From positions 371,572-435,571 of the forward strand of contig CALMYW010000393.1 of NCBI GenBank assembly GCA_937873665.1: 64,000 nucleotides of DNA, read 5' to 3'. Within the stretch, counting starts at the first letter, position 1. Each line of letters starts with the position of its first letter. The notes under the pieces are model-generated. The model was not told the DNA's origin and searched no databases. It worked only from the letters and a program-made list of their open reading frames with translations. The stretch is from an uncultured Sphingorhabdus sp. (GTDB lineage: Bacteria > Pseudomonadota > Alphaproteobacteria > Sphingomonadales > Sphingomonadaceae). Positions 57,906 through 64,000 of this stretch are shown piece after piece. A program made the position numbers and the translations under genes.

Positions 57906-57923
57906 TACGTATTCGTATACGTA
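57906..57923. promoter_or_regulatory. Perfect palindromic operator before MFS carrier
   Basis: TACGTAT (57906-57912) and ATACGTA (57917-57923) form an exact 7-bp inverted repeat with 4 bases between. It begins 5 bases after the LacI stop and lies 80 bases before the carrier ATG. The most likely binding protein is the adjacent LacI-family regulator. Confidence 0.6.
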
Positions 57924-58002
57924 ACAGTATCGCGCTGCCCGAAATATTGCCGCCCTGCCAATTCGCTGCCAAGTTGCAGCAAAAGATAATCGGGAGAGGG
58001 TT

Positions 58003-59490
58003 ATGGAAAAGCCGCGTCAAGGCTTTTGGGGTCTTTGGAATATTTCGTTCGGCTTTTTCGGCATTCAGATTGGCTTTGCCCTGCAAAATGCCAACATGTC
58101 GCGCATCTTTCAGTCCTTGGGTGAAAGCCTCGATAACCTAACCGCCCTGTGGATTGCGGCGCCTCTCACAGGATTACTGGTGCAACCTGTCATTGGCCAT
58201 ATGAGCGACCGGACATGGTTGGGTAAACTCGGCCGTCGCCGTCCCTATTTCCTTGCTGGCGCGATCATGGCTTCACTGGCGTTGTTCGTAATGCCGCTTG
58301 CCCCTGCCCTATGGTTTGCCGCGGTTATGCTCTGGATACTTGATGCTTCGATCAACGTTTCGATGGAGCCGTTCCGCGCTTTTGTCGGCGACATGCTCCG
58401 CAAGGACCAGCACACAGCCGGCTATTCGCTGCAAACTGCCTTTATCGGTGCAGGCGCTGTCGTCGGTTCGATATTCCCTTGGGTGCTTGATCATCTGGGG
58501 GTCGCCAACGAAGTGGCGGGCGGCGGGATCCCGGATACCGTCAAATACAGTTTCTGGTTTGGCGGCTTGATCTACCTGCTTTCCGTATTGTGGACCGTCT
58601 TCAGCACGCAAGAATACAGCCCCGACGAATTGCGTGCATTCGGGCAGGACAGTGCCGACAGCGATAGCTCAACCATTCGCGCCCTCGCCGCGCGTTCCCC
58701 CGTTTCAGCGCTGGTGTGGATTGCCGCAGGCGCTGGCGTCGCGATGCTCGTTTCTTTCATGGGTCTGGAGAAAGAAGTCTATCTGCTCGCTGCTCTGATG
58801 GCAGGCTATGGCTTCGCCAGCCTCATTGCCATCCAGCTGGCGAAGAGCGGGCGCGACAACAATATGCTCAGCCATATTGTCGGCGACTTTTCGGGAATGC
58901 CCGAAATCATGAAGAAACTTGCATTGGCGCAATTTTTCAGTTGGTCGGCCCTGTTCATCATGTGGATCTACACGACGCCGGTTGTCGCCCAATATGCTTT
59001 TGGCTCAAGCGACCCCGCATCGGCGGCCTATAATGAAGGTGGTAATTGGGTCGGCATCCTCTTTGCCGTTTACAACGGCGTCGCTGCCCTTGCCGCTTTG
59101 TTCCTGCTTCCCAAACTGGCTCAAAGGTTCGGCAAGGTGAATACGCATATGGCCTGCTTGCTCGCCGGTTCGGCAGGCTTTGCAGCCTTCCTGTTCATCA
59201 GGGATCCGCACATGCTGTTGCTCGCCGAAATAGGCATCGGCATCGCCTGGGCATCGATCCTCGCAATGCCTTACGCCATCCTTGCCTCCAGCCTTCCGCA
59301 AAGCAAGCTTGGCATTTATATGGGGCTGTTCAATGTCTTCATCGTTGTGCCGCAATTGCTGGTGGCAACGGTTATGGGTTCGATCCTGAAAGCATACTTC
59401 CCGACCGAACCCATTTGGACGATGGCCTTCGCCGCTGCCGTGATGGCGCTGGCGGCGCTTGCTACGCTGAGGGTGAAGGAGCCCGCTTAA
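58003..59490 (+). CDS. MFS sugar transporter, maltose/sucrose-type
   Basis: A 495-residue inner-membrane carrier with about 12 transmembrane helices. The N-terminal FWGLWNISFGFFGIQIGFALQNANMSRIFQ and the LVQPVIGHMSDRTW loop with RRRPYFLAGA are typical of the GPH/SUT-like major facilitator proteins that carry maltose in Caulobacter-type systems. A large central cytosolic loop contains a Ser/Asp-rich stretch. Regulated presumably by the LacI protein through the operator upstream. The stop overlaps the convergent thiolase stop. Confidence 0.88.
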   Translation: MEKPRQGFWGLWNISFGFFGIQIGFALQNANMSRIFQSLGESLDNLTALWIAAPLTGLLVQPVIGHMSDRTWLGKLGRRRPYFLAGAIMASLALFVMPLAPALWFAAVMLWILDASINVSMEPFRAFVGDMLRKDQHTAGYSLQTAFIGAGAVVGSIFPWVLDHLGVANEVAGGGIPDTVKYSFWFGGLIYLLSVLWTVFSTQEYSPDELRAFGQDSADSDSSTIRALAARSPVSALVWIAAGAGVAMLVSFMGLEKEVYLLAALMAGYGFASLIAIQLAKSGRDNNMLSHIVGDFSGMPEIMKKLALAQFFSWSALFIMWIYTTPVVAQYAFGSSDPASAAYNEGGNWVGILFAVYNGVAALAALFLLPKLAQRFGKVNTHMACLLAGSAGFAAFLFIRDPHMLLLAEIGIGIAWASILAMPYAILASSLPQSKLGIYMGLFNVFIVVPQLLVATVMGSILKAYFPTEPIWTMAFAAAVMALAALATLRVKEPA

Positions 59491-60986
59491 GCGCGGGCCC
59501 AAATCCTGCGGCCACCGGCATCTACAACAACTGCGCCTGAGGTTCCGACGGGTTCTTCTTTACCGCCCGTGAGGAATTCGATCATTGCGCCATCTGTCAC
59601 ATCGACATGCGCAAGGGTGCGGTCACCACTTGGCGTGCGTGCGACCACGACACCGCCCTTGGGGCTCCCGTCGCGGCCATAGAATACCGTATAGGTTTCC
59701 ACCTTGCCTGCACCGACATAATCCTTGTCGAGTTCGGGCACCGCTTCGCGCGCCGCATCCGCCTCTGCCTGATAATCGAAATTCTGAGGGAATTGCGCCG
59801 CGGCCAAGGGCTTGTTCGAAACAACGATGCAGTGGTTATCGGTCGCAAAACCGCCATTAGCGAACAGGAAGCCGTTGGTGCCTTCCTTGCGCAGCTTCTC
59901 GACCATCGAAACGACAGCATGACTCATATAGTTGGCGATCGGGCCGCCACCGAAGGTCAAGCCGCCAAAAACAGTCGCCGGTTTTTCGACCGGCCAACCG
60001 AGAATACGCCGCGCCATTTTGGGCACGCAGGGGAAGCAGCTGTACAATTCAACAAAATCGAAATCCGCGCCGCTCATCTTGTTGAGGTCCAGGGTGCGGC
60101 GGATCGAGATTTCCATGCTTACCGAGCGGTCGTAACGATCGCGTTGCAAGAAGCTGTAAGCCTCCTTTGCCGCAGCGCCCATTCCGACATAGATCATCTT
60201 GTCTTCGGCAACGCCAAGGCGGCGCGCTTCGGCAAGGCTGGCGACGATGAATCCAGCTCCTTGGTTGACCGAGGCGTTCGCGACCATCAATTTATTGTAG
60301 GGAAAGGCGATCGGACGATTTTTTTCGTTCGACGTTATGATTTCCTCAGGCGCTGTCGGTTTGCGGATCCATGCGCCTTCATTACCCGCCGCCACCTGGC
60401 TGAAGCGAGACCAGATTTCGCCGCTCTCCGCCTGCCCCTCGGCCAAGGTCTGGCCATAAGCCGCGCGACCGGCATTTTCGTAGAGTGGGTACACATCAAC
60501 GGGCGCGTTCAAGCCATGTTGTTGGGCATAACCGGGCTCACGTTTTGCCTCCTTGCGGACGCCTTCGAACACGTCTGATTGCGGCGTGGCATGCTTTGCA
60601 AGACGACCGGCAATCGTCCGCAGAGCCTCTGCGCCAGCAACCGCAGCCAGTTTGATCTCCCCTGCCCCTATGCGGTTTGCAGCTTCGTTCAACAGCCGGA
60701 TCGGCGTGTCGCCATGCGGGGCTTCGGATTGATAGCAGACCGACGGCTGGGCACCGAGCGCATCGGCCAGCTTGCGATCGAGCGGGTTGAGATCGCGAAA
60801 ACTGATCTGGTCAACAACCGCCACACTATCCAATCGCGCCAGCAACGAAACCCCGCTGTCTGCCTCGGCTCGCTTCAGCGCCTCTACCATCAACCCTAGC
60901 GGATCGAGGCCATTGTCAGGGTCTTCTGGACGATCATTGATCTGGCCTACGCCGATGATAACGGGGATGCGTTCATTGTCAGTCAT
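59487..60986 (-). CDS. Thiolase-fold acetyl-CoA acetyltransferase-like protein
   Basis: A 499-residue thiolase superfamily protein (start ATG 60986, MTDNERIPVIIGVG; 60995 is an alternative). It has a GVGQ N-terminal strand, a probable acyl-accepting cysteine region near SVCYQSEAPHG, an NGGFATDNHC segment and a beta-barrel-like C-terminal domain (about 430-499), longer than classic 390-residue thiolases. It resembles the sterol-carrier-protein-x type group. Divergent from an enoyl-CoA-hydratase-like gene, which suggests a role in degradation of an acyl-CoA, perhaps steroid- or terpenoid-derived. Confidence 0.75.
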   Translation of the reverse strand: MTDNERIPVIIGVGQINDRPEDPDNGLDPLGLMVEALKRAEADSGVSLLARLDSVAVVDQISFRDLNPLDRKLADALGAQPSVCYQSEAPHGDTPIRLLNEAANRIGAGEIKLAAVAGAEALRTIAGRLAKHATPQSDVFEGVRKEAKREPGYAQQHGLNAPVDVYPLYENAGRAAYGQTLAEGQAESGEIWSRFSQVAAGNEGAWIRKPTAPEEIITSNEKNRPIAFPYNKLMVANASVNQGAGFIVASLAEARRLGVAEDKMIYVGMGAAAKEAYSFLQRDRYDRSVSMEISIRRTLDLNKMSGADFDFVELYSCFPCVPKMARRILGWPVEKPATVFGGLTFGGGPIANYMSHAVVSMVEKLRKEGTNGFLFANGGFATDNHCIVVSNKPLAAAQFPQNFDYQAEADAAREAVPELDKDYVGAGKVETYTVFYGRDGSPKGGVVVARTPSGDRTLAHVDVTDGAMIEFLTGGKEEPVGTSGAVVVDAGGRRIWARA

Positions 60987-61004
60987 GCGCGCCATTGACC
61001 AAAT

Positions 61005-61040
61005 TTGACCGGCAAGTGCAACCGCATATTAATCGGTCAA
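61005..61040. promoter_or_regulatory. TTGACCG/CGGTCAA inverted repeat in divergent promoter
   Basis: TTGACCG (61005-61011) and CGGTCAA (61034-61040) are exact inverted copies in the 144-bp gap between the divergent thiolase and hydratase genes, with another TTGACC just upstream. Possible operator for a TetR- or GntR-type regulator not encoded here. Confidence 0.35.
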
Positions 61041-61130
61041 TTAAATTTCCCCCTATGCGCTCAGGCCCGGCATTGATAGCCATTGCATCAGGAGAGCCGA
61101 GTCCGGCTGTGATGCGAGGGAGGATGTGCG

Positions 61131-61973
61131 ATGACAGTCATCAAAACCAATGAGGCCGGCGAGCCATTGGTCAAGATCGAGCACCCTGCTGTGGGTGTAG
61201 CCCGTATCGTCCTAAACCGCGCAGAAAAGCGCAATGCCCAGAATTTCGCCATGCTCTACCAGCTCGACGCGGCATTCACCGAATGTGCACGCAACGAGGA
61301 AGTCGCCGTGATCATCCTTGCAGCTGACGGCCCGGATTTCAGCAGCGGGCATGACCTTAAACAACGCGATGTGCAGCCAACCGATTTCGATGTCCTTGGC
61401 AATTGGGCCGACTTTACCGCCCCCGGCGCTGAAGGCCGATATGCCGTGGAGAAAGAGGTCTATCTCGACCTGACCGAACGCTGGCGCAATGTGCCCAAGC
61501 CGACCATCGCCCAGGTGCAGGGCCGCTGCATTTCGGGCGGATTGATGCTGGTGATGGCGTGCGATCTGGTGATTGCGTCAGACAATGCTGCCTTTTGCGA
61601 CAACACCATCGATTTGGGAGTCTGCGGTACCGAATTTTTCAACCATCCCTATGACTTTGGCATCCGCAAGGCCAAGGAACTGCTGTTCACCGCGGGCTGG
61701 ATAAGCGCACAGGAAGCAGCCGCGACAGGCTTCATCAACCGTGTCGTACCGCTTGCAGAGCTTGAGACGGCAACGCTCGGCATGGCCAGCGTGATCGCGG
61801 CCAAACCACGTTTCGCCCTCAAAATGGCGAAAGAAGCCATCAATGCCGCGCACGATGCCATGGGCCGACCGCAAGCAATGGGCACAATCTTCGCGCTCCA
61901 CCAACTCTGCCACAGCCATAACATGCAGGTGTACGGTCTGCCCATTTCCACGATGGAGATCAAAAAGCCCTGA
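61131..61973 (+). CDS. Crotonase-family protein (enoyl-CoA hydratase-like)
   Basis: A 280-residue crotonase superfamily protein. The oxyanion-hole segment DFSSGHDLKQRD (about 69-80) and the second segment ISGGLMLVMACD (about 134-145) are present. Aligning to crotonase, the two catalytic glutamates are replaced: M139 in the GGLML position and T159 in CDNTIDLG. True hydratase activity is therefore doubtful; hydrolase, isomerase or other superfamily chemistry is possible. Divergent from the thiolase-like gene. Confidence 0.8.
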   Translation: MTVIKTNEAGEPLVKIEHPAVGVARIVLNRAEKRNAQNFAMLYQLDAAFTECARNEEVAVIILAADGPDFSSGHDLKQRDVQPTDFDVLGNWADFTAPGAEGRYAVEKEVYLDLTERWRNVPKPTIAQVQGRCISGGLMLVMACDLVIASDNAAFCDNTIDLGVCGTEFFNHPYDFGIRKAKELLFTAGWISAQEAAATGFINRVVPLAELETATLGMASVIAAKPRFALKMAKEAINAAHDAMGRPQAMGTIFALHQLCHSHNMQVYGLPISTMEIKKP

Positions 61974-62020
61974 TCAAAACGGGACGAGCGCGATCAACCC
62001 CTCGGTCGAAGCAGCCGGCA

Positions 62021-62568
62021 TTACCCTGTGCCGGGTAGCATCCTTATCAAGGTGTTATCCTTGATAATATAATGGTGGAAAAGCGCCGCCGCTACATGCA
62101 GGCCGATAATGTAATAGCCGATTGTCCCGGACAGCTCGTGCAATTCCTTGATCTGACCAGCTAGGTCCTTGTCCGGGGCGACCAATGCTGGCAATTCCAG
62201 CCCAAAAAACGGTATCAGTTTTCCTGCCGCACTCAGGATAGTCCATCCTGCGAGGGGCATCGCCACCATGAATGCGTAAACCGCAAAATGCGTGACATTA
62301 GCGAGCAAACGCTGCCACGCAGCCGGTTCCGGGACGATTGTCGGCTTCGCCTTCATCAGCCGTGCAACGATGCGCACAACAATCAAAATCAGAACCAGCA
62401 GCCACAGCATGAAATGCCAGGCCTTCAGCCCCTCGCGAATATCGGTCCCCCTGGGGTAGTTTCGAGGAGCAACATCGTCGCGTATACCGCCGTGATCAGC
62501 AGCACCATGACCCAGTGAAAAGCAATTGAAAGCGAAGTATAGCGCTAGCGGAAATCGGTTGAATTCAT
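62021..62568 (-). pseudogene. Cytochrome b561, interrupted by a stop codon and frameshift
   Basis: The minus strand from ATG 62568 reads MNSTDFR then TAG at codon 8 (62547-62545), and continues YTSLSIAFHWVMVLLITAVYA in the same frame. Near 62450-62457 a one-base shift is needed to reach YPRGTDIREGLKAWHFMLWLL, and the frame then runs to 62021. The product would be a four-helix b-type cytochrome with haem histidines in FHW, AWHF, THFAVY and the LHVAAALFHH region. Two lesions mean it is non-functional unless there are sequencing errors. An internal 129-codon frame (62410-62021) remains open. Confidence 0.75.
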
Positions 62569-62953
62569 AGCAAACCTCACACTTCCGGTTCGTTTATGGC
62601 ATGTAAAAGCTTCAATTGACGGTACACCAATCTACAAACAATCCGCCTTGTATCACTCCAGATCATGGCAAGCACTCACTAATAGGTCAACCAGATCAAG
62701 GAAGGTACGCCAACGTCAAGATATTGATCGGTCCTCTCCGATGCGTTCTCAAAAACCAGCTTGCTTCATATTATAGAAGAGCGACGTTCGGGGACATTCT
62801 GCATAACTTTGCATGACATCGTGATGCTCCAACTGCACCCGGCATCCGAGACCTATTATGCGAAATTTTTCCTATTACACCTTTTCCACATGCTAAAATT
62901 TTCGAAACTTTAATTTGGCATGCAGTACGATGCCAAACTGATTGGAGGCGCTC
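62569..62953. other. Intergenic, no gene seen
   Basis: A 385-base AT-rich stretch between the broken cytochrome b561 gene and the next coding region. No coding frame with convincing codon use, tRNA or long repeat was found. It should hold the promoter of the gene at 62954. Confidence 0.5.
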
Positions 62954-63802
62954 ATGTGGAATAAAATAACAATCGAGTTAGGCAAATTCGCTGCCGCGGT
63001 CATCGGACTCTCCATTGCTGCATTCGTTTTTTTATTACTTACAAGCCCCAAGGTAGATATTCTACATTATGGCCAAGCATTCCACTTCTACAATTCAGCT
63101 GTAAACCGCCTCTTCATCAGTGTCACTGGGCGGGCGCGGATAAGCTCAGGCGGAAAAGAGACCAGTTATGTGCTGCTTGCAAACCACCCACGCGAAAATA
63201 CTTTTGATCATCGCGTTAGCGCCTATTCGGACATGATAGAATCATCAGGCGGGGCATCCACTATTTCATTTATTATGGGCAGCGACGGCAGTTCAATTAT
63301 CGAGCGTCGCTATGAGTCCCCTCAATCAGAAAATTTGCAACATCAGTGCGTTCGCAACCCTTACGGTACGCCACCTCATTTCGCACCTGCTTCAAAATCG
63401 CGCTATTTCCTCACCGAACTGCGCTCCTTTGATGCCATTCTTTCGTCCGCTGCTCGCGGGAGGAAAATATTTGCGACCGTCACTTATAAACTGAACAATG
63501 TTGATGTGGTCCTCGATTTTCCCGCATTAGTTGTCAACATTAACCCAAAAGAAGGAAATAGCGGAATCGCCGGGTCGACGCCCAAAGCAGCGGAATTATG
63601 GCAAGTAGTTTCTGACAGAATTCCAATTTATGTTGGAGGCGATTCACTATGCAGCGGTCTTCGAGAAGGTCATGCCGCACTGCGCCAGTTTGATGGCCCG
63701 TTCGAAGTTGTTTACTTATGTCGCAATGAGAACGGTGTGAACGATTTCTCATGTTCCCGCAAAATTAATGGTAAGGTTCGCTTATTCGCATCGTACATCT
63801 AA
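62954..63802 (+). CDS. Membrane-anchored protein of unknown function
   Basis: Not recognised. ATG 62954 is chosen because GGAGG lies 5 bases upstream; a TTG at 62942 opens the frame. The 282 residues have one N-terminal transmembrane segment (FAAAVIGLSIAAFVFLLLT, about 9-27) with the rest probably outside the membrane. The outer part has a SSGGAST...SDGSS serine/glycine-rich stretch and four cysteines (HQCVRNP, SLCSGL, YLCRNE, FSCSRK) that could form disulfides. Codon use is AT-richer than in the rest of the window, which suggests acquisition by transfer. Confidence 0.7.
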   Translation: MWNKITIELGKFAAAVIGLSIAAFVFLLLTSPKVDILHYGQAFHFYNSAVNRLFISVTGRARISSGGKETSYVLLANHPRENTFDHRVSAYSDMIESSGGASTISFIMGSDGSSIIERRYESPQSENLQHQCVRNPYGTPPHFAPASKSRYFLTELRSFDAILSSAARGRKIFATVTYKLNNVDVVLDFPALVVNINPKEGNSGIAGSTPKAAELWQVVSDRIPIYVGGDSLCSGLREGHAALRQFDGPFEVVYLCRNENGVNDFSCSRKINGKVRLFASYI

Positions 63803-63866
63803 TGGCCACCGTTGCATGAGTTTCGAAGGAAGCTCAAAATTTGCTCAACTGGAATTAATTACTAGG

Positions 63867-64000
63867 CTAGATACGAACGGGCACCACCGGGTTGTCAGAA
63901 ATAAGTTTCAACGAGTTCTTCTCTTGGAGAATACCTTCGGTAAGCTCCTGTTTTTGCAACATTTTTCCAATTTTTTTAATATCAAATGGCGGACAGACAG
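63867..64000 (-). CDS. 3' end of a gene entering from the right edge
   Basis: On the minus strand an open frame from the window edge runs ...DIKKIGKMLQKQELTEGILQ and ends NPVVPVRI before TAG at 63869-63867. No start is present. The lysine-rich helical sequence looks coding, but 44 codons are too few to name it. Confidence 0.45.
   Translation of the reverse strand, partial: VCPPFDIKKIGKMLQKQELTEGILQEKNSLKLISDNPVVPVRI

Overview
The window is chromosomal DNA from an alphaproteobacterium, most likely a sphingomonad (order Sphingomonadales, Sphingorhabdus/Sphingopyxis-like). This rests on the gene order (complete nuoA-N followed by birA and coaX; zapA, 6S RNA, 5-formyl-THF cyclo-ligase, DUF2842), the maltose cluster of TonB receptor, LacI regulator, MFS carrier and flavin halogenases, and the moderately high GC. 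No rRNA, phage, insertion sequence or CRISPR was seen.

Layout. 1-17478 (minus strand): respiratory complex I, nuoA-N, followed by birA and a truncated coaX. Most genes overlap by ATGA, GTGA or TAATG. Four extra genes sit inside the chain: a small membrane protein and an NTF2/SnoaL-like protein between nuoD and nuoE, one exported protein between nuoF and nuoG, and another between nuoH and nuoI. 17574-20750: suhB, efp, thiE, a small lipoprotein and an O-methyltransferase. 20782-25968: carbon-metabolism operon tkt-gap-pgk-fda. 26172-27751: small coiled-coil gene, zapA, 6S RNA, 5-formyl-THF cyclo-ligase, DUF2842 gene and tRNA-Asp.

28019-35796 (plus strand) encodes three secreted DUF11-type proteins, an intrinsic terminator, and then a 1695-residue protein that joins DUF11-like modules to an outer-membrane beta-barrel. 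It looks like a dedicated surface-display system. 35800-39366 is a branched-chain 2-oxoacid dehydrogenase operon (E1alpha, E1beta, E2), followed by thyA and tRNA-Pro.

40704-46281 is the most striking block. A receiver-PAS-GGDEF-EAL protein and an RpfC-like hybrid kinase form an operon that runs convergently into an RpfF-like DSF synthase. This is the layout of the Xanthomonas rpf locus, with a GGDEF-EAL effector where the HD-GYP RpfG would be. A TTAA-N7-TTGA (CtrA-like) box lies 24 bp before the start codon of both the DUF11 operon and the rpf-like operon, and a weaker match lies upstream of rpfF.

46528-59490 is a maltodextrin-use locus: TonB receptor, two flavin-dependent (tryptophan-type) halogenases, periplasmic alpha-amylase, alpha-glucosidase, esterase, LacI regulator and MFS carrier, with candidate LacI operators. 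59487-62568 holds a thiolase-like protein, a crotonase lacking both usual catalytic glutamates, and a broken cytochrome b561 gene. The right end (62569-64000) is AT-richer, with one unknown membrane-anchored protein and the 3' end of another gene.
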